From: Jiangella asiatica
GTDB taxonomy: Bacteria > Actinomycetota > Actinomycetes > Jiangellales > Jiangellaceae
Reading direction: 5' to 3'
Length of the DNA stretch: 64,000 nt
Assembly (NCBI RefSeq): GCF_004349065.1
Contig: NZ_SMKZ01000020.1
Location: 57,064 to 121,063 of the forward strand
The notes below the pieces were generated by a model. It searched no databases. It saw nothing but the letters and a program-made list of their open reading frames with translations, and was not told where the DNA came from. Positions 36,353 through 44,990 of the stretch are shown here, piece by piece. A program made the translations under genes and the position numbers. Positions within the stretch are counted from its first letter, which is position 1; the number at the start of each line of letters is the position of its first letter.

Positions 36353-37489
36353 TCAGCCCAGTGCCTGCCGGAGATCGGCGAGGATGTCGTCGACGGTCTC
36401 GATGCCGACGGACAGCCGCACGAGGTCGGCCGGGACCTCCAGCGCGCTGCCGGCGGCACTCGCGTGGGTCATCCGGCCGGGGTGCTCGATGAGCGACTCG
36501 ATGCCGCCGAGCGATTCGGCCAGCGTGAACAGCCGGGCACGGTCGCAGACGTCGACCGCGGCCTGCTCGCCGTCGACCATCCGGAACGACACCATGCCGC
36601 CGAACCGGCTCATCTGCTTGACCGCGACGTCATGGCCGGGGTGCTCGGCCAGGCCCGGGTACAGCACCTGCGAGACCCGCGGGTGCTGGAGCAGGAGGTC
36701 GACGACCCGCTCGGCGTTGTCGCAGTGCCGGTCCATGCGCACGGCCAGGGTCTTCAGCCCTCGCGACACCAGCCAGGCGTCGAACGGTCCGGCGATGGCC
36801 CCGATGGCGTTCTGGTGGTAGGCGAGCTCGTCGCCGAGTCCGGCGTCGGAGACGACCAGGACACCGCCGACGACGTCGGAATGGCCGCCGCAGTACTTGG
36901 TGGTGGAGTGGACGACGACGTCGGCGCCGAGCGAGAGCGGCAGCTGCAGGTACGGCGTCGCGAACGTGTTGTCGACGACGAGCAGGGCCTCGGCATCGCG
37001 GGCCACGGCCGAGAGGGCGGCGATGTCGGCCACGCCGAGCAGCGGGTTGGTGGGTGTCTCGACCCAGATGACCTTGGTCTCCGGACGGACCGCCGCGCGC
37101 ACCGACGCCACGCTGGCGACCGCGGCCGGCGTCCAGCTGATGCCCCACCGCTCGGCGACCTTGCTGATGAGGCGGAACGTGCCACCGTAGGCGTCGTCGG
37201 GGATGACGACGTGGTCGCCCGGCCGAAGCACCGTGCGCAACAGGGTGTCCTCTGCCGCCATGCCGCTGGCGAACGCGAGCCCGCGGCTACCGCCCTCGAG
37301 CGCTGCCACACACTCCTCGAGCGCGGTACGGGTGGGGTTGGCGGTGCGGCTGTACTCGTACCCCTCGCGCAGCCCGCCGACGCCGTCCTGCGCGTAGGTG
37401 CTGGTGGCGTAGATGGGCGGGATGACAGCACCCGTCCGGGGGTCGGGCTCCTGCCCCGCGTGGATGGCTCGCGTCTCGAATCCGTGCAC
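36353..37489 (-). CDS. metB: Cystathionine gamma-synthase/lyase
   Basis: A 378-residue PLP enzyme of the Cys/Met metabolism family. The PLP lysine is Lys198 in STTKYCGGHSDVVGG, with YEYSRTANPTR near the N-terminus. Synthase and gamma-lyase activities cannot be separated by eye. The cbs gene at 52-53 kb in the same backbone favours a role in transsulfuration between methionine and cysteine. GTG start at 37489. Confidence 0.92.
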   Translation of the reverse strand: MHGFETRAIHAGQEPDPRTGAVIPPIYATSTYAQDGVGGLREGYEYSRTANPTRTALEECVAALEGGSRGLAFASGMAAEDTLLRTVLRPGDHVVIPDDAYGGTFRLISKVAERWGISWTPAAVASVASVRAAVRPETKVIWVETPTNPLLGVADIAALSAVARDAEALLVVDNTFATPYLQLPLSLGADVVVHSTTKYCGGHSDVVGGVLVVSDAGLGDELAYHQNAIGAIAGPFDAWLVSRGLKTLAVRMDRHCDNAERVVDLLLQHPRVSQVLYPGLAEHPGHDVAVKQMSRFGGMVSFRMVDGEQAAVDVCDRARLFTLAESLGGIESLIEHPGRMTHASAAGSALEVPADLVRLSVGIETVDDILADLRQALG

Positions 37490-37500
37490 GAGATGCGACT

Positions 37501-38121
37501 CTACGTCGCCTGCGGCACCGGGGCGACGGGAACGGGTTCACGCACCTCCAGCCGCGGCAGCAGCAGGTGGACGAGCGGGCCGATCGACAGCGCATACACC
37601 GCGGTCCCGACGCCGACGGTGCCGCCGAGCAGCCAGCCGGTGGCCAGCACCGTGACCTCGATCGTGGTCCGGACCAGCCGGACCGACCGGCCGGTCCGGC
37701 GGACCAGTCCGGTCATCAGTCCGTCCCTCGGGCCGGGACCGAGCCGGGCCCCGATGTAGGCCGCGGTGGCGACGGCGTTGAGCGTCACACCACCCACCAC
37801 GAAGGCGATCCGCACGGCCAGGACGTCCGGCGATGGCACGACCCAGATGGTCGCGTCGACCGCCAGCCCGATGACGATGACGTTGCTGATGGTGCCCACA
37901 CCGGGCCGCTGCCGCAGCGGGATCCAGGCCAGCAGCACCAGAGCGCCGACGATGATGGTGACCACCCCGATGGTCAGCGACGTGCGTTCGGCCAGGCCCT
38001 GGTGGAGGACGTCCCACGGGTCCAACCCGAGGTCGGCCTCGACGAGGAGGGCCATGCTGAATCCGTAGAGGACCAGCCCGGCATAGAGCTGGACAAGACG
38101 TCGCACCATCACAGCGCACAT
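37501..38121 (-). CDS. YczE-family membrane protein
   Basis: A 206-residue protein with about five transmembrane helices and the YczE/YitT-like opening LVLYGFSMALLVEADLGLDP followed by WDVLHQGLA. Members are often divergent from a MocR regulator (YczR), as here, which is thought to control them; the transported or sensed compound is unknown. Its stop lies 11 bp from the metB start on the same strand. Confidence 0.85.
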   Translation of the reverse strand: MCAVMVRRLVQLYAGLVLYGFSMALLVEADLGLDPWDVLHQGLAERTSLTIGVVTIIVGALVLLAWIPLRQRPGVGTISNVIVIGLAVDATIWVVPSPDVLAVRIAFVVGGVTLNAVATAAYIGARLGPGPRDGLMTGLVRRTGRSVRLVRTTIEVTVLATGWLLGGTVGVGTAVYALSIGPLVHLLLPRLEVREPVPVAPVPQAT

Positions 38122-38173
38122 CCTCCGCGAATCTGGCCTGTGAATCCATAGCCAATCGTGAAATAGTGGCCTG

Positions 38174-39625
38174 GTGCGCAGCCTGACAGGATCGCAACTG
38201 GCCCGACAGCTCGGCGACTGGTCGGGCGCCCTGCCCGCTGGGCCGGCCTACGCGCGGGTCGCGGCAGGGATCCGGCTACTCGTCCTCGACGGCCGGGTCG
38301 CGCTCGACACGCGGCTGCCCGGCGAGCGCGAGCTGGCCGCCGCGCTCGGAGTGAGCCGCACCACCGTCACCGCCGCCTACGACTCCCTGCGCGCCGCCGG
38401 GTACGCCGTCAGCCGGCAGGGGTCGGGCACGCGGGCCGCGCTGCCACGGTCGCGGTCCGGTGACTCCGCCAGCGCCGGCTGGACACCGTTCGGCCCGGAC
38501 GGCTCGGACCTGCTCGACCTCGCGCACGCCGCGCCGGAGGCGCCGACCCACGCGCTGCGGCGGGCCTACGACGTCGCCCTCGAGCAGCTGCCGCGGCATC
38601 TGCCGACCTGCGGCTACAACCTGTTCGGGCTGCCGGACCTGCGCGCGGCAGTCGCCGCCCGCTACACCGCGCGCGGGCTGCCCACCAGGGCCGACCAGGT
38701 ACTCGTCACCGCCGGGGCGCAGCACGCGTTCTCGCTGGTGCTCGCCCTTGCCACCGGACCGGGCGATCGGGTGCTGGTCGAGCAGCCGACGTACCCAAAC
38801 GCGCTGGACGCCATCCGGCGGCACGGTGCGAGCGCCGTCCCCGTTCCCCTCACCCCCGACGGCTGGGACGTCGACGCCGTCGCCGCCGCCGTCCGGCAGA
38901 CCGCGCCGCGGCTGGCCTACGTCGTCCCGGACTTCAACAACCCGACCGGCCTGCTCGCCTCGGACACCGAGCGCCGCGGCCTGGCGAGGAGCCTGGGCCG
39001 CAGCCGAACGCTCACCGTCGTCGACGAGACCCTGGTCGAGCTGGCGCTGGACGGCGCGACGCCACCGCCGCTGGCGACCTACCTGCCAGCGGACCTGAGC
39101 GTCACGGTCGGCAGCGCCAGCAAGACGCTGTGGGGCGGGCTGCGGGTCGGCTGGCTGCGCGCGGAGGAGTCGCTGGTGCGCCGGCTGGCGGCGGTGCGCG
39201 CCAGCGTCGACATCTCCTCGGCCGTCGTCGAGCAGCTGACCGTGGCCGAGCTGCTCGGCTCACTCGACGCGGTGCTGCCGAGCCGGCTTGCCGAGCTGCG
39301 GACCCGGCGCGACGCGCTGGCCGCCGCGCTGGGCCGGCTGCTGCCGACGTGGCGGTTCCGGATGCCCGACGGCGGCCTGGTGCTCTGGTGCGACCTGGGA
39401 CGACCGGCCTCGAGCCGATTGGTCGCGGCCGCGGAGCACCACGGCATCCGGCTGGCCGCCGGCCCTCGCTTCGGTGTCGACGGCGCCTTCGAGCGGCGGC
39501 TCCGGCTGCCGTACACCTACCCGGTCGACGTCCTCGAACGGGCGGCCGAGCAGCTGGCCCAGGCGTTCGCGACGGCGACCGCGTCCAGCGTCGCGACTCG
39601 ACCCCTGGTGGACTCCTTCGCGTGA
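38174..39625 (+). CDS. MocR-family (GntR-aminotransferase) regulator, YczR-like
   Basis: A 483-residue regulator joining an N-terminal GntR winged helix (LPGERELAAALGVSRTTVTA) to an aminotransferase-like fold type I domain (VVPDFNNPTGLLASDTERRG; PLP-lysine segment GSASKTLWGGLRVGW). PLP bound to the second domain is the usual effector-sensing group. It is divergent from yczE. The GTG start has no ribosome site. TGGCCTG occurs twice in direct repeat between the two genes (near 38132 and 38166), a plausible MocR operator. Confidence 0.9.
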   Translation: MRSLTGSQLARQLGDWSGALPAGPAYARVAAGIRLLVLDGRVALDTRLPGERELAAALGVSRTTVTAAYDSLRAAGYAVSRQGSGTRAALPRSRSGDSASAGWTPFGPDGSDLLDLAHAAPEAPTHALRRAYDVALEQLPRHLPTCGYNLFGLPDLRAAVAARYTARGLPTRADQVLVTAGAQHAFSLVLALATGPGDRVLVEQPTYPNALDAIRRHGASAVPVPLTPDGWDVDAVAAAVRQTAPRLAYVVPDFNNPTGLLASDTERRGLARSLGRSRTLTVVDETLVELALDGATPPPLATYLPADLSVTVGSASKTLWGGLRVGWLRAEESLVRRLAAVRASVDISSAVVEQLTVAELLGSLDAVLPSRLAELRTRRDALAAALGRLLPTWRFRMPDGGLVLWCDLGRPASSRLVAAAEHHGIRLAAGPRFGVDGAFERRLRLPYTYPVDVLERAAEQLAQAFATATASSVATRPLVDSFA

Positions 39626-39632
39626 CACCTCT

Positions 39633-39692
39633 CCCCGTGATCATCAACGGTTGGCGACGTCATGGCGTCGCCAACCGTTGATGATCATGGGG
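39633..39692. repeat. Family A palindromic repeat, complete copy
   Basis: The 27-nt arms (39633-39659 and 39666-39692) pair with one mismatch around a 6-nt loop. The arm core is TGATCATCAACGGTTGGC. It lies 7 bp after the MocR stop and probably terminates transcription. Partial copies occur at 10166-10262, 14533-14544 and 23966-23978. Confidence 0.85.
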
Positions 39693-39741
39693 AAGGGAAC
39701 GTACCGGTCCGGCGCGGTGTTGTCGATGACGGAGGTGCGCG

Positions 39742-40413
<672 letters not shown>

Positions 40414-40469
40414 GGCTCGACGCATCCCGGAGCGGCACGAGATACGCATCGATCTGTGTTAAGTCGACC

Positions 40470-40910
40470 ATGACATTCCGAGCGGATGCCGATGACATTC
40501 CGAGCGGATGCCGATGTCGATCGGGCGCTGGCGGACCTCACATCCGGTGACCGCGATCGCTCGCAGGTCGTCCGCGAGGAGATCCTCGCCGTTTGGCGCG
40601 TCCGGCGGGACCAACTGTTGCGCGCAGAGGCAGGAGCCGTTGCGAACGACCACGACGACGTTGCAGAGGCTCGCGCGGGCACGAGCGCGGCAAGCGGTAC
40701 GCCGTCGTGGTCCAATCCGATCTGCTGCCGCTGTCCACGTGGCTCGTCGCACCGACGTCGACCAGCGCCCGACCCACCAGCTTCCGCCCCGAGGTGGAGA
40801 TCAGCGGCAAGACCAATGTTCTCGGTCGACCAAACCCTTCTCACAGTTTCCCAGCCTGGCCGTCCGTGCATGTCGCAAAGCCGATGGCCCGATCACACCA
40901 TTGCGGCTAG
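40470..40910 (+). pseudogene. Decayed MazEF-like toxin-antitoxin module
   Basis: The frame from 40492 begins like a CopG/RHH antitoxin ([20 protein letters not shown], then SQVVREEILAVW). It then runs, out of frame and with the toxin N-terminus missing, into a PemK/MazF fragment (GKRYAVVVQSDLLPLSTWLV, then PTSFRPEVEISGKTNVL). After about 40820 the MazF-like sequence continues in another frame (FSVDQTLLTVSQ). A 22-bp tandem duplication of the antitoxin start (40470-40491/40492-40513) is a further lesion. The module is judged non-functional. The rest of 40414-40990 holds no other gene; it should include the promoter of the regulator at 40991. Confidence 0.7.
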
Positions 40911-40990
40911 GCTGACCCGAAGATCGGTTGAATCACGCTTGACTGATTGGTGCGTCTCCGCAGGGCGGCCGTCGCGAGGGGGCGAACGGC

Positions 40991-41596
40991 GTGGCGATTC
41001 GTGTTCTGCTTGGCTATCGGGGTGCGCTCGTGCGTGAAGCGCTGAGCGCCGCCCTCTCCCGTGAACCCGATCTTGACGTCGTGGACGAGCTGGCGCGAGC
41101 CGATGACGTGTTCGCCGCCGCCCGACGGAGGCGGGCCGAGGTCGCCGTGCTCGACGCGCTGCTGCCCGGCACGGTCGACGTACACGCCGTGTGCGAGAAG
41201 CTTCCGCGGCTCGGCATCCTCATGCTGCTGGATCGATACTCGTCCGGCGTGGCCAGCCTCTCACTCGCCCGGCTGGCACCTCGGGTGGGACTCATCGCCA
41301 TCGACGCGTCCCTGGCCGACCTGATCGAGGCCATCCGGCACCTGGTGCGCGGGGAACCCGTGCTTGACGCCGAGCTGGCCCTGGCCGCCCTCACCGCGGA
41401 CGAGAGTCCCCTGACCAACCGTGAACGCGACGTCCTGCGGCTGGCGATGACGGGCGCGCCACCGCAGGAGATAGCCGAGACGCTGTTCCTGAGCCCCGGC
41501 ACGGTCCGCAACTACCTCTCGCACGTCCTGGTCAAGACCGGGGCGCGCACCCGCATCGAGGCGATTCGCATCGCTCAGGACGCCGGCTGGATCTGA
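40991..41596 (+). CDS. RamR/AmfR-like LuxR-family regulator
   Basis: A 201-residue regulator with an atypical receiver-like domain and a C-terminal LuxR helix-turn-helix (LTNRERDVLRLAMTGAPPQE, SPGTVRNYLSHVLVK). The receiver keeps an aspartate in AVLDALLPG but lacks the acidic pair near its start (VLLGYRGALVREAL), so it probably does not work by ordinary phosphorylation. In Streptomyces ram/amf clusters an orphan response regulator of this type activates the lanthipeptide operon. It is convergent with, and overlaps by 22 nt, the last transporter gene. GAGGGGG precedes the GTG. Confidence 0.85.
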   Translation: MAIRVLLGYRGALVREALSAALSREPDLDVVDELARADDVFAAARRRRAEVAVLDALLPGTVDVHAVCEKLPRLGILMLLDRYSSGVASLSLARLAPRVGLIAIDASLADLIEAIRHLVRGEPVLDAELALAALTADESPLTNRERDVLRLAMTGAPPQEIAETLFLSPGTVRNYLSHVLVKTGARTRIEAIRIAQDAGWI

Positions 41597-43299
41597 CCGG
41601 AGCCCTCCGTCGCCGCGACCGTCCAGTGACCGAGGAGCTCCCGGTACAACGGTGAGGCGAGTTGCAGCTCGTCGTGGCGCCCTACCGTCGCCGACGCGCC
41701 GTCGAGCACGAGGATGCGCCGGGCGTGCAGGGCGGAGCTGATGCGGTGTGCGATGACGATCAGCGTGCCGCCACGGCGGGCGAAGGCCGCCTCGGCCAGC
41801 CGCTCGGCCACCGGGTCCAGATGACAGGTGGCCTCGTCGAGGACCGCCAGCGGCGCCGGCGAGAGGTAGGCGCGCACGAGGGCGAGCAGCTGGCGTTCGC
41901 CGGCTGAGAGCTGCTCCGGCCGCACGAGAGCGGCGACTCCTCCGAGCCTGCTCAGCAGGGCCCCCGCACCGACGGCCTCGACGGCGTCGCTGATCTCGGC
42001 GGTCGTGGCGGTCGGCCGCAGGTATGTGACGTTGTCGCGGATCGTCCCCTCGAAGACGTAGGCCTCCTGCGGGATCAGCACCCGGGTGGCCGCGAGTCGC
42101 TGTGCGGGCAGGTCGGCGGCAGGCACCCCGCCGAGCAGGACGCGCCCCTCGTCCGGGCGCAGCAGCCCGCACACGAGCGCCGCGAGTGTGGACTTGCCGA
42201 TTCCGCTCGGGCCGACGATGGCCAGGTGGTCACCGTCGTCGACGACGAGGTCGAGGTCGCGCACCACGGGTTCGGCGTGTGATCCATAGGCGAAGCTGGC
42301 CGCGTCGATGGCCACGGCGTGCCCGTTGGGCGCCGCGGTGAGAACCGGCGGCCTAGCCGCGGGAATCGTGGTGGCGTCGAGGATGCGGCCCAGGGTCACG
42401 ACGTACCGCAGGCCGCTGCCGCTGAGGGCGCCCATGGCGGTCTCGAGCGCCGGATGCAGCCCGACCAGCACGTACGTCAACCCGCCCATGATCGCTCCGG
42501 CGCTCACCCCTCGCTCGACCAGCCACGGACCGGCGGCCAGCAGGATCACCAGGGGCAGCCAGCCACCGAGGGCGAAGCACAGGGTGCGTAGGGCTCCGAC
42601 CCGGGCCAGCGCCCGCTCCGCGGCGGCGTGCTCGCCGACCGGTCCGGCCACCAGGGCCATCGCGTACCCCTCGGCGCCACGGGCGACCACGTCCCGGGTA
42701 CCGGCGACCACGGCTCCGGCCGCAGTGGCCGCGCGCTCGTCCGCCCGAACCGACGTGCGCACGCGGGCCGCCGCCACGCCGAGCGTCAGCACGGCGACGG
42801 CGAACCCGAGCAGGAACGGCGGCAGCACGAGGACGACGATGACCGGCGCGATGGTCAGCAGGCCGGCCACGACACCGACGACCCTGACCACGAAGTCGCG
42901 GGCCACGACGATGAGCCCGGCGTAGGTGTCCCTGACGATCTCCACCTGGCGGGTCAGCCGCGCCACGGCACCGTCGTCGGGGCGGCCGGCAACTCCCTGC
43001 CGCAACGCGGCGGTCACCACCCGGCGTACGAGGTCGTCGCGGACAGGCTCGACCAGGTCGCCCAGGCGGCGGAACACCTGGCGGGACCCCACCGCGCCGA
43101 GGCAGGCCGCACCGACGAGGACGGCCAGCCAGGCCAGCCCCACTCCGGGACGGCCGGCGAGGAAGCCCTCGTCGACGGCGCGGGCGATCGCCAGCCCGTA
43201 GATCGCGGTGGGCACCGCGTCGGGCACAGACCACGCCGCGAGCTCGAGCAGCGGCCGGCGACGCAGCGACGCGACGCCGAATCGCAGCTCCCGCCTCAT
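41575..43299 (-). CDS. Lanthipeptide ABC exporter subunit 2 (RamB-like)
   Basis: A 574-residue half-transporter with an N-terminal six-helix membrane domain and a C-terminal ATPase: Walker A GPSGIGKST, signature LSAGERQLLALVRA, Walker B LAVLDEATCHLD, and an H-loop His in VIAHRISS. It forms a heterodimer with the upstream half-transporter. The start ATG overlaps the upstream stop (ATGA). There is no peptidase C39 domain, so leader removal needs another protease, for which the oligopeptidase in the operon is a candidate. Confidence 0.88.
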   Translation of the reverse strand: MRRELRFGVASLRRRPLLELAAWSVPDAVPTAIYGLAIARAVDEGFLAGRPGVGLAWLAVLVGAACLGAVGSRQVFRRLGDLVEPVRDDLVRRVVTAALRQGVAGRPDDGAVARLTRQVEIVRDTYAGLIVVARDFVVRVVGVVAGLLTIAPVIVVLVLPPFLLGFAVAVLTLGVAAARVRTSVRADERAATAAGAVVAGTRDVVARGAEGYAMALVAGPVGEHAAAERALARVGALRTLCFALGGWLPLVILLAAGPWLVERGVSAGAIMGGLTYVLVGLHPALETAMGALSGSGLRYVVTLGRILDATTIPAARPPVLTAAPNGHAVAIDAASFAYGSHAEPVVRDLDLVVDDGDHLAIVGPSGIGKSTLAALVCGLLRPDEGRVLLGGVPAADLPAQRLAATRVLIPQEAYVFEGTIRDNVTYLRPTATTAEISDAVEAVGAGALLSRLGGVAALVRPEQLSAGERQLLALVRAYLSPAPLAVLDEATCHLDPVAERLAEAAFARRGGTLIVIAHRISSALHARRILVLDGASATVGRHDELQLASPLYRELLGHWTVAATEGSGQIQPAS

Positions 43300-44990
43300 C
43301 CGAAGACCTCCCGATAGGCCAGGTCGTCCCACAGCTGGGCATGCGGGCCGCACGCACGCACCCGCCCGTCCTCCAGCCACACGACCAGGTCGGCGCGCGC
43401 GGCAGTGGCGGCACGGTGGGTGACGATCAACCGGGTGCGCCTGCCCAGGTCGCCGGTGAGGGTGCGGCTGATCTGCATCTCGGTGACCGTGTCGAGGCTG
43501 GAGGTGGCGTCGTCGAGGACGAGCAACCGGCCGGCATGCCACGCCCGGGCCAGTCCCACCCGCTGGCGTTCGCCGCCGGACATGGGGGCGTCGTGCAACG
43601 CAGTGTCGAAGCCCTCGGGCAACCGGCTGACGAACTCGTACGCGTGGGTGGCGTGCGCCGCGGCCACCACCAGCCCACGTTCCAGCCCGAGTCCGATGGC
43701 GTCGCCGGCGGTCGCGCCGACCAGCTCCGGCTCCTCGAAAGCGCAGCCGACCGCGGCCCGCAACGAGTCGTGGCCGATCTCGTGCAGCGGCACTCCGTCC
43801 AGCAGCACCTGGCCTTCGTCGGGATCGCGCAACCTGCCCGCGACAGCGGCGAGGACGGACTTGCCCGCACCGGACCGGCCGACGACGGCGACCGCCGCTT
43901 CACCCGGCACGACGAGGTCGACCCCGTCGAGCAGCACCGAGTCGTCGCCGCGGACGGTGACACCGCGGAACTCCAGCCGCCCCGGGCCGGGCGGAAGCTC
44001 TCGCCGGCCGTACCAGATCGGTGGCACGTCGAACACCTCGGCGGCACGTTGGACGCCGGCCCGGGCCCGCGCCAGCTCCGCGAAGACACCGGTCAGGGCG
44101 CCCAGCCCGGCTCCCATCACCGCGTACTGGCTGGCCGCGAAGAACTCGCCGGCCGTGATCCGCCCGTCGACCAGTTGCAGCCCTCCCGCCGCCAGCACCG
44201 CCACCAGCACGATCGGCCCGACGACGGCGGCCTGCGCACTCGAGCGGGCCAGCACGCTCCAGGTCCGCATCCCGTGGTCGTGGAGACCGGGCAGTGGCTG
44301 GAGCACGCGCTCGTCCTCGCGGTCGACGGTTCCGGCAGCGGCGATGGTGCGGATCCCGGTGAGCGACTCGGTGAGCCGGGCGGCGATCCGGCCCTGCGCC
44401 TGCTGGTAGGCCAAGGCCACCTCGGCGGTCCGGCGTGCGAAGGCCAGCAGGACGAGGGCGACCAGCGCGACCCCGGCGAGGAAGGCGGCGGCGAGCCACA
44501 CGTCGATGTAGGCGAGCAGCACCAGACTGCCCACCGGAGGCAGTGCCGCCGCACCGACCGTCACCGAGCTCGGACCGGCTCGGGCAGCGTCTACGGCGTT
44601 GCTGGAGACCCGGCTGACCAGGTCTCCCGTGGTGAACCGGCGGGTGCCCACGGGGCCGATGGCGAGCACGTGCCGGATCAGGCGGTGGCGCAGCCAGGCG
44701 GTGGTGCCGGCGCTGCAGGCGGCGTCGGCGAACGTGTCGACGAGGTCGCTCACGATGCTGACAACGATCAGTCCCGTGGCCACGAGCAGCCATCGGTTGA
44801 CGTCCCCGCCCCCGACGATGGCGTCCACCGTGCGGCCGAACACGAACGGCAGTGCCAGCATGGCGAGGCTGTCGACCAGGGCGGCGATCCCGATCAGCGG
44901 CAGCCAGCGGCCCCCGTGCAGGACGACGGCGCCGAAGGTGAAGTCCCGTCCCGCTGGCCGCGGCCGTTCGCGCTCACCACGCGGTGTCAT
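43296..44990 (-). CDS. Lanthipeptide ABC exporter subunit 1 (RamA-like)
   Basis: A 564-residue half-transporter with an N-terminal membrane domain and an ATPase with Walker A GRSGAGKS, signature MSGGERQRVGLARA and Walker B LLVLDDATSSLD. The Walker B acidic pair is DD instead of DE, a change often seen in the weak site of heterodimeric exporters. Its ATG overlaps the oligopeptidase stop, and its own stop overlaps the next ATG, so the three genes are translationally coupled. Confidence 0.88.
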   Translation of the reverse strand: MTPRGERERPRPAGRDFTFGAVVLHGGRWLPLIGIAALVDSLAMLALPFVFGRTVDAIVGGGDVNRWLLVATGLIVVSIVSDLVDTFADAACSAGTTAWLRHRLIRHVLAIGPVGTRRFTTGDLVSRVSSNAVDAARAGPSSVTVGAAALPPVGSLVLLAYIDVWLAAAFLAGVALVALVLLAFARRTAEVALAYQQAQGRIAARLTESLTGIRTIAAAGTVDREDERVLQPLPGLHDHGMRTWSVLARSSAQAAVVGPIVLVAVLAAGGLQLVDGRITAGEFFAASQYAVMGAGLGALTGVFAELARARAGVQRAAEVFDVPPIWYGRRELPPGPGRLEFRGVTVRGDDSVLLDGVDLVVPGEAAVAVVGRSGAGKSVLAAVAGRLRDPDEGQVLLDGVPLHEIGHDSLRAAVGCAFEEPELVGATAGDAIGLGLERGLVVAAAHATHAYEFVSRLPEGFDTALHDAPMSGGERQRVGLARAWHAGRLLVLDDATSSLDTVTEMQISRTLTGDLGRRTRLIVTHRAATAARADLVVWLEDGRVRACGPHAQLWDDLAYREVFG

